DNA of 64,000 nucleotides from Paraphoma chrysanthemicola (GCA_020744225.1 JAGMWG010000029.1:186001-250000); one strand, 5' to 3'. Numbered from the stretch's first letter, positions 22,824-34,973 are shown. The notes: generated by a model not told the origin, from the letters alone. Made by a program: numbers and translations.

Positions 22824-24672
22824 ACGTGTTTTATAAGCGAGGCGTCTATACAAGCAAGGCGTCTACCTCACTAACTTTAAGTAGCCTTCTAACTTTAATT
22901 AGTTATGCCTTAACCTTAACAAACTCTGTTATGCTTATCTAAAGCTAATATACAGCTTACTCTATTATCTCTTAATAAGCGTTAATTTAAGACTAAGAGA
23001 GCTACTATCTAGACGTTTAATGTCTCTTAAACGACGCTGCGCGACTAACGCGCTAGTAAGCCTACCTAACGCGATTACTAGTCTAACTTAAAGAAGCTTA
23101 CTTAGCTAGAGGAGGAGGTAATTATTAGATATATACTTAACCTTAATTAACGTAGATTTACGTCTATGTACGCAGCTGTACGTAATATAGCTAATAAGCT
23201 GCTAGCTGCGCGCTCTACTAGTTACGTTAGCGTCTACTAGGCGCGCAACTTTATTAAGTATATAGATAGTCTTATAACGCGTTTTAACTAGCTATATAAT
23301 AGATAGAGAGCTCTATATAAGAATTCTATTCTTATATAACACTAGTTTAAGCTTATAGAGAAAACAAAGACTAAGTATAGTATCTACGACGAGAACGTCT
23401 ATAACTTTAATAAGGCTAGCTTTATAATAAGTAAGATTACAACTTAGCTTATTATAACAGAGTTAGAGAGAAGAGGTAGACTAAAGGCTGTTTAGCCTAG
23501 TAATCGCGAGTAGGTAACTGTAATTACTGCAATTAATGCTGCTAGCTAGACTATCTTACTCTTTCTTATCTTTACTAGCTAGTATTACTTATCTGCCTAG
23601 TACAAGAAGAATATTCTACACAACTAGGTAATTGTAGTTAGTAATAATAGCTAGATAAATAATAACCTTAGAGTTGCGTAGTTAAAGCACTTTAACACTT
23701 ACACGAAGACTCGTGTTGTAGGTGTACGTTACCTACTTGTTCTTAATAGCTATAAGAGTTATTACTCTCTTAAATTTAAAGAGCTTTGCAAGAAGAATAA
23801 TATCTATACACTCTATATACTACTTTACTTATCTTACTTGCTGCAGCCTCTTAATATTAGCTACTTCTTACTACTAAAGCGCGTGTATAGCTGTAAGGTT
23901 AAGGCTCTTATCTAATACTATATTAACTATATTATAAAGCTTAAGTTTCTACTAGCTTTTAAGGCAGCCTTTACACGCGCGTTTACGACAGCTAATATCT
24001 ACTTAGTCTTTTAAGGTGTAGGCCTTGTACCTCTCTAGCTAGAGGCTGTCTTGTTAAAGCTAGACATACAGCTGTGTACACTAACACCTGCTACTCTACT
24101 AGAGGCTATCTAGTAGGCTTGTACGCTAAGTAACGCGCGTAAGCTTAAGGCTTAATTAACACTAATTTGCGAGCGCGTACGCTAACATAAGAGCTTCTCG
24201 CCTACGTTAATTATTAAGGTAATTAACTAGCTTAAGAAGAGCGCTAAGGTAATAATCCTGTTAGCTAAGCTAATGCGCAAGAGGATTACTAGCCTTAAGA
24301 AGGCTAATGAGGCAGCGTTAAAGCGAAAGCAGCGCAAGAAAAAGCGTGTACAGAAGCAGAGAGTCTTAACAAAGGGAGCTAGCGAGGATATACTCGCCTA
24401 ACGTGAGGCTAATTAACAGATTGCTCGTGAAGAGCGTTAAGGTAGAGAGTAATTAGGCCTTAGCTGCTAGGCTCTTGCGCGCTGTAGCAGGTGTAGAGAG
24501 ACTAGGCATAACGCACGTACGTGTAAAAAAGACTCTGTAGATACTACTTAATCTATTGTATTAATAGCTATATACTACTATATATCGTAGTTAAGTTGTA
24601 CGCTCAAAGAGGCGCGCAAAGTTGGTGGGGTGGACGCCTCACTTGTATGGACGCCTCGCTTGTAAAACACGT
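22824..24672 (+). mobile_element. RIPed pogo/Fot1-like transposon, 1,849 bp, ends preserved
   Basis: Both ends begin ACGTGTTTTAYAAGCGAGG and are flanked by TA (22822-22823 and 24673-24674). The inverted repeats can be followed about 55 bp (22824-22878 against 24618-24672) and differ only by transitions. Each end carries two tandem copies of an ACAAGYRAGGCGTCYA motif. It encodes a stop-filled transposase relic. The same family is present, more damaged and split, at about 3600-6920. The first eight TIR bases are shared with the intact element at 4728, but the rest of the TIR differs. Confidence 0.9.
22905..24551 (+). pseudogene. RIP-inactivated pogo-type transposase
   Basis: From ATG at 22905 a single frame runs 549 codons to TAA at 24549-24551 with many internal TAA/TAG codons but no net frameshift, about the same length as the intact 547-aa transposase in this window. 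The HTH region is readable as LKKLT-stop-LEEEVII. The first catalytic block reads YDENVYNFNKASF, where the expected Asp codon has become Asn (GAC/GAT to AAT). A C-terminal CX2CX4HX4C zinc knuckle survives at 24483-24524. Point transitions only: this is RIP inactivation, not decay by indels. Confidence 0.9.
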
Positions 24673-24850
24673 TATCAAGTATGTTAATTTTACTCTTTCT
24701 TTCTCTCTAGACTTTAGTAGAGTTCTACGTTTCTCGAAAAAGATAACACTCTTTTCTTTTATATATAGAGAATCAAGCAAACGTGTAAGTAAGCGTATAC
24801 TACTACTATCATGTTCTTACTAAGAACCTAAGAAAGAATAAATATAAATG

Positions 24851-25322
24851 GACTCTAAGTGAAGTTACTTAAGCCACTTCAAGATATCTGCGGGTCGCTG
24901 TCTTTGACTACCCCGTCCATCTGCTCTGCTATTAGTCGTCGCCGGTCACAGCAATCTGCGATCGGCGACACTTCGCATGTATTGTGTCAGTGGTAGCCGC
25001 CTGCAATATAATCTACACAAACTCGGGCTCTCCGAGACGTGTAGGCAGTAAGATGGTGTTGAGTGGGCCACTTACAGATACCTTTGACTGGATCGATCGA
25101 CCTGCGCAGTGACGCTTCCAATCTGTAACGGCAAATCCGCAACAGACGGGAAGTACTCACCCGCCGGCAGGCTCCAGAGCCGGACGTGGTCAGCCGTGTT
25201 CTGCTCTGTGCCGATGCAAGCAAAAGCATGTAATGGCACCTGTGCTCGGCCACAGCTACGCTGTTACTCGCACCCCATAGGATCAGGTGGAGCAAGGTAT
25301 TCGAATGGGCACTGTTGTCAGT
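24851..25322. other. Intergenic, no gene supported
   Basis: GC content is normal with overlapping short frames on both strands and no motif. It separates the RIP block from the candidate pseudogene. Confidence 0.5.
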
Positions 25323-25868
25323 TCAGTTACACCCACGACACCAGCCGTCAGGGCAGGCACAGGTATCCATCCAGTCATCTTCGTGGCTAGACTGAGGCCG
25401 AGGAGTCTCACGCGAAGCAACATCAGCTTGCTGCACCGGTGCCTCGGTGGGTACTTGCCCCTGCGAGTGACCTCCGGTGCGCGTCTGGGTCTCTTGCTGC
25501 CAAGCAGCGACGAACCTCCGCTCGAAGGCCTTGATGTCACCAAGGTGGAAGCGGAACATTTTTCGAGACGCTTCCATATGCTTCTGCGCTAACCCTGGCG
25601 GAGGCGGTATGGCCCCGAAAAGACAACCAGGCCTGGCGAACTCCAATTCGGAGCAGCAGTCGTGCCAGGAAGCCAATTCGGCCGCAGTCAGCTCGCAGCC
25701 AGAGCCACACTCACGCACAAGGTCGGCAATGATCTTGATGCTGTACCGATAACTCAGCCGGTAGAGAGACAGCTCGCTACCGGACAGAGCTACCGGTGCG
25801 GTGGCCTCATGGATCCCATACTATCCAAGGCGGACTATCTGGTCACCAGCTTGGCGGCGCTCGGTCAT
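25323..25868 (-). pseudogene. Unknown gene with premature stop (candidate pseudogene)
   Basis: An ATG at 25868 opens 15 codons (MTERRQAGDQIVRLG), then an in-frame TAG at 25821-25823, after which the same frame stays open to 25323 with protein-like content. It includes helical segments such as IKIIADLVRECGSGC and KMFRFHLGDIKAFERR, and a Cys-rich end CACPDGWCRGC. A single CAG to TAG change, the RIP-type transition, would explain the stop. An unrecognised intron is the alternative, though the only splice-like sites nearby would give a 26-bp intron. I do not recognise the family. The open part lacks its own convincing ATG. Confidence 0.4.
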
Positions 25869-26180
25869 CTGTGCCTCTGTCGGCTCTGCGACGAGTCAGA
25901 ATGCATCTAATTTGATATAGAAAGAGAATCATTACCCGGTTGCGGCATCGTGTCTTTGTCTGCTCTTCTTGCCATGGTGCAGGTTGGCTCGAGCAGTTTG
26001 TGGTGTTGTGAAGGTGAGTAACTTGAGCGCGAAGCTGCAGCTTCAACAGCATTTTAGCGCGAGGACCGTGCGCACTGTTTACATGACGTATATTACTTCC
26101 CCATGAAGATACACATGAGTGAGGATGATACATAAACGTGACCATGAGTATTCGTTTTCATTTCCATCGTTATGTTGAGT

Positions 26181-29100
26181 TCACATCCCACCCACCCCAC
26201 CACCACCAACTAATCTCCACTGCACCAACCCCCTCAACACCATCATCCCATCATGCACCACCGCCCAGCGTACCTTACTCAAACACCGACTCACAACCGC
26301 CGCAAGCCCATTCGTCCCTCTCTTGCCCAGCCCACCCGCAATGCCACCAGCACACCCATTCTCCAGCAACTTCTCCGGCACGCTCTTGGCAATCGCATCA
26401 AGCAGCATCTTCATCTCGGCGCACGGGTCCCAAATAATCTCATCTTCTTCGTCCTGCATATGCGCCGGTAGTCCCTGGTCCGCTACAGGCGTCAAGGGTC
26501 GCGCGTACCAGACGCCCCATACGACCAGCGTGCCGAGATAGATCGCCCAGGGATGATGCCACAGACGTCCGCCACCAACATCATTCGATCCGAGCTCGCC
26601 GTCTAGGATGTCTACGCCGTCGGCAACAAGGGCTGCGGCATGCCAGACGGCTTTGCCTGCTTCTTGGATGTTTTCGGCGACCCATTTCTTGACGACGCGT
26701 TGGGAGCGCGCATAGTCGTTGCGCGCGACGGGGCGGCCGAGGATATGCCGTGCGCCGGCATAGATTTGGAGATCGAGGAAGGGAGTGTGTAGGAGGATGT
26801 GGGCGGCGTGGTAGAGGGATAGTGTAGCGGCGCGGAGGACTTGGAATTCTTTGGCGAGGAAGTGGTCGGGGGAGGGGAGGCGGGCGATGTACTGTGTGCA
26901 GAAGGCAGTGTAGTCGTTGTACCATGCTGTGTAGGAGGTCGCAAGACGGGCTTGCCAGTTTCCGAGGGGATTGGTTTCGATGACGCCGAGTGATGTTTGG
27001 TCCCGGCGTTGCATGTCCCATGCTACGGACATAAGGCCGTGAAGCAGCAGTGACCTCGATAGTGCGTTGAGGTTCTTCGGAACCACCGCGGCATTCGGAT
27101 GCAGATACATCTTCAGACACGATAGGAAGAGTGGAGTCGCCGGCTGCTTTTGTCGTAATTGATGCCATGTCTCGGCCGAGTCCGCTTCCCATAGTGACTG
27201 GTCGCATGGCAGGTTCGATCGAAGCTCAAACGCGGACATGCAAAGCGACTGACAGAACAGTACTGCATGTTGTGTGTCCCACATGAAACAGAGAAAAGCT
27301 AGTCGCTTCTTCTGCTCGGCGTCGCACCAGGTCCGCCAGTCGTCTTCCAGGTCGTCAGTCGCTTCCTCCAACGTAGGTGGTCGTATGCTTTGGCAGTCAC
27401 TCCGCCGGATAAGGTTAATCAAGAGTCCATGAAAAAGATGCGACATGTCATGCTGCTTCTGACCTGCCCTACTCTTCCCAAAGCACTCAACAAGCAGGAT
27501 AGTCTGCAGCACCCACAGGTCTGGCTTTGCCGAGAAACCAGCATTGGCGAATATTTGTGGCCTGATGTTGTCATGGATGCAGACCTTTGACAGTTAGCAA
27601 CTGCATGTAGAAGCATGTTGAATACTTACAGCAAGTTGATGTGCATCCTTCTCGCCATACGTAGCGCCGAGGAGCAGGACCGAGATGAGAAGCAGGGTGT
27701 CGACCTCGGAAGGGTCGAATGTAGACATGTGGATCAGCGGATAAGCCGTGTTGAACCTGGTGAAGAAGAGATCGCAATATGTTTGCAGGCAACCCAGTGT
27801 TAGGAGAGGGTGATCGCGCATGACAATGCTGCCATCTGGCGCTGTCGGCTGAGTGATGTCAATCAGGTCCAGCACTTGTGCACGAGCCAACTCGTCGATG
27901 ATGGGAAGGCTTCTTGATGGCTGCAACATCGACATAGGCCTCTCGACCCCGGCCAGTGTAGGAGGAGGTAGCGGCTGAGATCCAATTACTGCCGGTGTCA
28001 CGTCTGTCACGTTGGCTTGCTGAGACGTATTGGCAACATTCTTCTGTTCTTCCTCGCTCAACGGCGGCGTGACTAAAGGGCCAGATGGAGAGTGGTGCTG
28101 TGGTGAGCCAGTGTGTTGCGAAGCCAGAGAGCCAAGCTGGCCAGTCGTCGACATGGACTTGTCGACATTCATATGGTCAAGCTGCAGGTCAAAGGCATGG
28201 CTTGGTTGCGACACCGTCGAAGCATTGAAGTTGAACGCAGGGAATGTGTCCTGTACAAGTGGTTGTTGGATATGATCAGCCTTCGAGAGGTCCATGTCGA
28301 ACAGCCAGTTGTAGTTGCTCATCGTAGTGAACGGGTTGTTGAAAGAGCTCGCCGTATCCGGATTGAAGATGTCGTCAAAGGGTGCATCGTCGAACACGTT
28401 GGCAACGAAAGGATCGGGCTGAGGCTGGGAGAGATCTGTTGACCAGAATCGCTGATCAATAGGCGAGAATGTTTCTGACGAGGACAGCGCGTTCGGGTCC
28501 AGGGTCGTGTGAGGATAGCTACTTCCTAAGCCAGAATCTTGATCGTCCCACGAATGGGTGAGAGAGTTGTTCGATATCGGTGGCGATATAGGAGCACCTT
28601 CGTGCTGGTTCTGAAAAGGCGCAAAATCCGGTAATGACTGTGCGGAAAAGTCGTGCTCTGGTGTATGTTGTTGAGGCTTCTGGATATCGTTTGGCAATGT
28701 CGGTTTCTTTGTCACGATGTTGCCTTCTGGGTCTTTCCACATCCGCTGAGGATCAGGTCAGCCTATACAGTATACGCGCCTACTGGGCGACTAACCTTTC
28801 GAGTATTCAAGACACCGCAGCCTTCAGCGCCAGCTTCTTCATCTTTCTGACGATGACGAGCCATATGCCTCTCTGGTCATCGTGTTAGCCAACTTGCTCG
28901 ACTCAGCAACGGCCCGAGTCTCTACAATCTTGACGCTGCATGGCGGCTCAGCCTCCAGCATGCAACCGATCACAATGTACAAGTGGGGGTGCACGGTACC
29001 GGTTCAATCGACACGGCGCCGGAGCTGTGACTTGGGAGTACAGTGCGCGAGCTGAGACTGCTCCGCTTTGGACAAAATTTGCAACGTCGAAATTACAATG

Positions 29101-29475
29101 TAGGGGAGACGGTATGTTGGCCTCATCCACTCTTGCTGAAACAGATGACTGGTGAAGAATGGGAGCACGTGCAGAAAGACTAAAACCACGACTATCGCCC
29201 AATGCAGCAAGGCGTTCAAGACACAAGAACAGCAAGGGAATGCAATCCTTACCAAGAAGGTCTCTTCGCTTGAAGTGTGCTCGACATCTGTCGCACGTGT
29301 ACTCCCCAGTAGAATGGTTCAACAGATGCCGCTGCAGATGCTCGGCCCGCGTGAACGTGCGTCCACATCCGTCATTCTGGCAACTAAACTTCTTGCCCTC
29401 ACTCTTCCCCGAGGCTTCCCTTCTCTTTCGTGCTCGCGGCATTGTACTCGCGTGGTCGGAAGCAATAGTTGCCAT
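26181..29475 (-). CDS. C2H2 zinc finger / fungal_trans transcription factor, 939 aa
   Basis: Nuclear DNA-binding regulator. Exons on the minus strand are 29253-29475, 28796-28872, 27630-28745 and 26181-27584, 940 codons in phase. Two N-terminal C2H2 fingers are seen: CQNDGCGRTFTRAEHLQRH and, after joining exons 1 and 2, CDRCRAHFKRRDLL then ERHMARH with correct CX2CX12HX3H spacing. A long Gln/Ser/Pro-rich low-complexity region follows (about 110-330). A fungal-specific transcription factor domain then runs from about DLIDITQPTAP through FFTRFNTAYPLIHMSTF and LLLGATYGEKDAHQ, continuing into the last exon. Intron 1 is 380 bp, unusually long for this window. The start ATG at 29475 is preferred; there is no upstream in-frame ATG of better context. 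Targets are unknown; it neighbours xanthine dehydrogenase, but a functional link is only conjecture. Confidence 0.88.
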
Positions 29476-30432
29476 GGCGCAAACAATCAACGATGATGAA
29501 GATGACGATTGAAGGTTGGGGGCCCGTGAGGGTGATTAATGGGGGTTCTCGAGGTCTCGGCGGCAGTTGATCAAGCTCCACAGTCCGCCGCATCGGACTC
29601 AGGCAACCTTATCAGGGCCAAATAGTCCGATATCATGGCGTTCTTTCCGACGCACCATAAAGCGGGGTTGGGTGGAGTCGATGCTGGCTGGCGAGGCGCT
29701 AGCTGATCCTCTGCCTTGCAACCTCAAGAGTGGGGGTGGCATCTTAAAGTGCCAGCGTGTGGTTGCAGCTTCGACACGTCTAAACGGGTAGAGACTACTT
29801 GTGTCGAACGAATGTCACAGGAACGAGCTGTAGTAGTAGCCATTCGTTAACCCATGACAGCCCTCAAAACATTCGTCGCACAATCTTGAGCTCAACGGCT
29901 AGGACTCGCTCTCTCGCCCAACCTTCCGAACAAATTAATTGCATTTGCGCATCTAGTCTCGCGTCGAGTCCATCTGCAGTTCTGGAGATAGGCGCACGTG
30001 GCGATGTAACCGTTTGAAGCGGCGCATGCATGGAATCCCGCTGGAAGCATGCGCGTCAACGGCGGAGATAACTTGTGCACTTGACACACCCGCGACTCGG
30101 CCGTTAGTAAGGTTGTCGGACAACGGCCGATGGCGTCGGAGGCCCGAGGCCGATAGTCCAGGTATTGTGATAAGGATGATGTGCTCGGTAGATTGCGGAC
30201 TTTCGGCCGGCAAGGATGATGGTTTTGGTGAGAGATGTGATGAAATGGTTCGATTGGTGTTGTGAGGAAGGAAGGTGTGATTGTTTGTTCCGAAGTCTAG
30301 CGACCCACGACCGAAGCAAGAGCGACCCAGCCTGCAGATGCACAACGAAGCGTCCCAACGCGAGATAGTCCTGAATGCAATGCTGCTAATAATGCTACCC
30401 ATGTCCTATGCATTTTATACCAGATGAACCAA
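29476..30432. other. Intergenic between regulator and xanthine dehydrogenase
   Basis: It holds the promoter of the zinc finger regulator and the 3' region of the dehydrogenase gene. Open frames present on both strands (for example 29953-30402 minus) have no motif and are judged chance. Confidence 0.5.
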
Positions 30433-33400
30433 TCATGCCACAGCAACTAAGAAACTTCTCTCGCCCTCTTTCCGCACCGTCCTCGCCCTCTCCACAAGAT
30501 CATCACCCACCGCCAATCTCAACCTCTCCGCCGTCGCCGGACTGTCCATATTCCACATCTTCCCATCTGCCCCACTATTCTCCTGGCCGTGCATATCCCT
30601 CGCCGCCCTGATCGCTTCCCTTAATGCAAAGAAGACCGTGCTTCCCAAGAACAGCGGCGGTTCGCCAATACCTTTACTCGACTGCACGCTCCTGAGATGG
30701 TTCCACGACAACGGATTGCCGTCGTTGTCGTAGCGTAGCATACTGGTGTTGAAGACCTGTGGGATGTCGCTGAAGCCAGGGATTTTGTAAGTCCCTGGAC
30801 CGCGAGTGAAGAGTTGGCCAGACTGAGTCCAGAGCGTTTCTTCGATGGTGAAAAGGCCTTGGCCTTGGATGAAGGCGCCTTCGATCTGGCCGTAGTCGAT
30901 GGCGGGGTTGATAGAGTTGCCGACGTCCTGTGATGTTGTTAGTATTCACTTCAGTACAAATGTATATGGTCTCAACTTGCCATCATAATGTCTGAGCGCA
31001 GAACAGTGTGGTCGCCCGTAAGCAGATCGACCTCAACTTCTGATGTGGCAGCGCCTTGCGTCCAGTAGTAGTACATTGGCTTCACAGTTTCGAGATTTGT
31101 ATCACCCCAAGTGTAGCCAACCTTGGGCATCTTCCAGAAGCCGTTCGCTGCGAGATTAACGCGGTCGAGGTATGCCGCATGTGCAAGTGCCTTGAGCGGC
31201 GCATCTTGGCCAAGCTTCTCCCGATATGGCTTCAAACGTTCGTTGATTTGATCGCAAGCATTCTTGACCGCCATGCCGTTCAGATCTGATCCTGATGAGG
31301 CAGCCGTGGGTGAGGCGTTCGCAATCTGATACGTTTGACTGTCCTGAGTGTAGATGGCGTCTAATGGTGTACCGAGCTCCTGCGCGGCGATCTGACACAT
31401 TTTCGTATACAGACCCTGTCCCATCTCCGTGCCACCGTGATGTAGTAACACGCTACCATCGTGGTAGATCTTGACGTACGCTCCGGCTTGGTTGAGATGC
31501 AGAGCAGTCGCGAAGCTGAGACCAAACTTCGATGGTACAAGGCAAATACCCCGCTTCTTCCACCTGCTCTTCGCGTTAAACTCTGCAACAGCAGTCTTGC
31601 GCTTCTCGTAGTCCGAGGACTTGGCAAGTTGGTGTAGAATTAGCGGCACATGCCAATCCTCATCGATCTTCTGGAAAAACGGAGTGTATTCTCCAGGCTT
31701 GTACAGATTCTTCCACCGCAGCTCGTCAACATCGATACCGAGCCCTTCGGCGATGTTGTACATCATGGTCTCGGAGAAGTACATGCCCTGCGGTGCGCCA
31801 AATCCTCGGTACGCCGTGTTGCTATGCGTGTTTGTCCTGCAAACATGAGCGCGCAAGAACACATTAGGGCATTCGTACGAGTTGTCGAAATGTGTCAGGC
31901 AGCGATCCATGACCGCCCCACTCATATCTTGAGAGAAGCCGCCGTTGTTGTAAACATCGGCTTCTAGAGCGAGTAACTTGCCCTCTTTCGTTACGCCGAC
32001 CTTCCACCTTGCCTGGAACGGATGTCGTTGACCGCTAAGAAGCATATCTTCGTCGCGATTGAGCATGATCCGGACGGGTCGCTTCTCTTTCCTTGCTGCG
32101 ATAGCGGTGTATACGGCAAATGGAACACTTCTTGACTCCTTACCGCCAAAGCCACCGCCCATACGCTTCACACGTGCGTTGACACGATTGCTCGGCACTC
32201 CCAACACCGCACTTACGAACTCTTGCGTCTCCATCGTGTTCTGTGTCGATGACCATACCTCAATCGCCCCATCTTCGGTTGATGGTATCGACAATGCCGC
32301 ATTCGTTTCGAGATAGAAATGTTCTTGGCCACCAAGTCTTGCGACACCTTCGAAGATCCGGTCGCACTTCGCAAACGCCTCGTCCATCTTATCATCGATA
32401 GCAAGACCCTTCCGTAGGAACTTTCCATGCGGGAAATAACTTTCTGCAGCTATGGCTTCGTCGATAGTGAGAATGGGAGGCAGCTCTTCGTACTCCACCT
32501 TGACAGCCTTTGCGGCTGCCTGAGCTTCAAGTGCGGTCTCAGCATACACCATGCCAATGACCATTCCATGACACAGCACCTTGTCTTCCGCAAAGAATGG
32601 CTCGTCTTTCTTGATCGAGCCCCAAATGTTGACTTCAGGAGAAATGCTGTTTTTGTCGATGTAGCCTACGACTCCTGGCATCTCCAAAGCCCGGTCCCAG
32701 TCAATGCTGAGAATAGTTGCGTGTGCCTTTGAAGACATGACAAGACCGCCGAAGAGTTCCCGGTCGAGTCGCGGCATGTCGTCTACGTACTCTGCTTCGC
32801 CGGTGCATTGCTTGAGTGCAGATAGATGAGCGACTTGCTTGCCGACAATGCGCTGTTCGTAGGGGTTGTAATCATCTCGGATGCCGCTCGATAGCCCTCG
32901 GTGGATTTCTTCCACCACTTGCTCATCAACGTTGCCCAGTCCGAGCTCGGTTGCTGATTCGTGCCAGAAGCGGAAGAAGAGGGACAGCGTCAGCGTCTTC
33001 CGGTAATCTGCCATACCGCCTGGAACGCCATACGGCAGATCGTAGTCTTGGAGTAAAGCAGACAAAGCATCGTCCAACGTTTCCGAATGGAACCATCGCT
33101 TGCCGAGGAGAGCGCTCTGCGTCTTGATCGACTCCTTTGTAGTGGGAGCCATGCCGCCGTACACGATACTAACATCCTCTACCAAGCCTTCCTGATCTAA
33201 GCGTACCCTGAACGCAGCTGTGACAATAGCGATGTCGTCATCTTTCCTTTTTGCTTGCTTGTACGCCTTCAGTACTTCTCTCGAATCTTTCTGCGCAAGG
33301 GGTATCCGTATTCGATACAGCGATGCATCTGGAAGAAGAGTTGTAGTTCGGTATGCAACGAAAAACTTGGACATCGGCAGGTCAACCGTGCCATCCTTCT

Positions 33401-34973
33401 TGCTCACAGCTTCAAGCGTCGCACCAGCTGCCATCAACACAGGGTTCGCGTCAGAAATAGGCGATGCAGTAGCGATATTTCCAGCCAGCGACGCCACATT
33501 ACGAATCTGGCGACCGGCAAAGTATCGAAGCTGCTTACGGAGAGCCTCTAGGACCATTGCTCGCTTGCCCAACTTCGCATACACCTGCTTGCAAATCATC
33601 TCAAGCTCGGTAAGGGGGGTGTTGGCGGCTACAACGAGCTCCTTTGCATTCTCGAGCTCGGCATCTTTGGGGACGACTGTGTGCTTGAGCTCGGCAATGT
33701 CGCTGACATAGACTGATACTGCAAAGTCCGAGTTCTTGAAGCGAACTTCGACTTGTACCTCAGAAGCACCACCAACAAGCTTTGCCGAGGGGTAAGCATC
33801 TTTCAGCTCCACCAGTTGTTCGAGCTTTGTCGGCCTGAACCAGATCTTCTTGTCGTTGCCGTAGCAGAGCGCCTGGGGCTCGTACTTCCATAAAGCTGGC
33901 GGGAATATGAGCTCTGTATCCGGCACATATTCCTTGAATTCGATCTTGGGCACACCCTTTGCTGAGCTCTGAGCTGGTGCTTCCGATACTGAGGTCGTTG
34001 TCTTAGTTTCCGCACTTGCGCTGCCGCTCTCCTTGCTCTTCAGAGGCTTTGCGTACTCTGCTCCACTTATTGCAGGGTCTGATGATGGCTCCTTCTTCGC
34101 ATCAACGATGGCTGGAATGTGCTCGTCGTCTGAACCAGAAGTAGGCTCTGTAGGCGGTGAAGAAGCGTCCGATTTGCCTTCACTCGAGCTACTGTCTGAT
34201 GGTGTATCTCGACAGCAGCCACCAGGTCTTCCGCAGGACACCTTCGAAGGACCACCGCAGCCATTTTTCGTCATGTCGATGACATCCTTCTCAAAGCTCT
34301 CGGCGTCTACAGTCGTGGCCTCATCTTCTTCCGCAAGTTGACCCTTCAAATCTTCCGTCACGAATGTCTTCGCAGCCTGCAGAATTGGCTTGTATCCCGT
34401 GCATCTGCAAAGATTGCCATCAAGATGTCCTTCCATCTCAATCTCGCGCGCGCTGAGTCTGAACTTCTTCGTCTCCGGATCATACGAGTTCCGCACCACT
34501 GCATACAGCGACATGACGATGCCGGGCGTGCAGAACCCACACTGACTTCCGTGGAGCTTGGCTATCCGTTCTTGCAGCGGGTGAGGCCTGCCCACATTGC
34601 CGATTCCCTCGACTGTGATGACATGCTTGCCATCGATGCCAACCAGCGGGAACAGACACGCGTTCACTGACAGATGCTTTATCCTCCTCTTCTCAGACTG
34701 ATGGTCCGGCACTTGCAGCACGACCGTGCAAGCACCACATCCACCTTCGCCACATCCCAACTTCGTCCCCTTGAGGTTCGGCTGCGCTCGAATGTAGTCC
34801 AGCAGCGTCCAGTGAGGATTCGGGTTGCTGATGATGGTCTTCTTGCCATTGATATAGCAAGTGATGTCCGGCGAGGTGTATGTCGACTTGATCAGAGGTG
34901 TGAGTGCCTCGACCGCGGAATAGGCCCGCGGTGGATCCGCCGCTGCCGAAGTAGGAGGAACAGGCAACGCCAT
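30433..34973 (-). CDS. xdh: Xanthine dehydrogenase (molybdenum hydroxylase), 1,495 aa
   Basis: Oxidises hypoxanthine and xanthine to urate in purine catabolism, normally in the cytosol. Exons are 30981-34973 and 30433-30927. Domain order is canonical: 2Fe-2S I (C74, C79, C82 in GCGEGGCGACTVVL, and C106), 2Fe-2S II (C145, C148, C189, C191 in CGFCTPG and LCRCTGY), the FAD domain (KLVGGASEVQVEV near 398), then the molybdopterin domains with QEHFYLETN, GGGFGGKESRS, YRGFGAPQG (substrate-binding Arg) and, in exon 2, the catalytic Glu in GIGEPPLFLG. The intron at 30928-30980 must use a GC donor (GCAAGT) to keep the SDIMM-DVGNSINP junction. A linker (about 207-365) between the Fe-S and FAD domains is long, Ser/Glu-rich and carries C239, C247, C253 and C254. 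That explains a length above the usual 1,330-1,400 aa. Confidence 0.95.

Larger units (their letters stand above)
22530..24850. repeat. Second RIP-mutated AT-rich block
   Basis: Loss of CA/TG and excess TA begin right after the HET gene stop and end near 24,850. The flanks 22530-22823 and 24673-24850 are AT-rich and unassigned. The core is one transposon relic. RIP is milder here than in the 1-10,110 block, since many GCG and CGC steps remain. Confidence 0.85.

Noticed and set aside
29953..30402. Minus-strand frame of 149 codons just downstream of xanthine dehydrogenase
   Set aside because: No recognisable motif or splice structure, and composition like random sequence.
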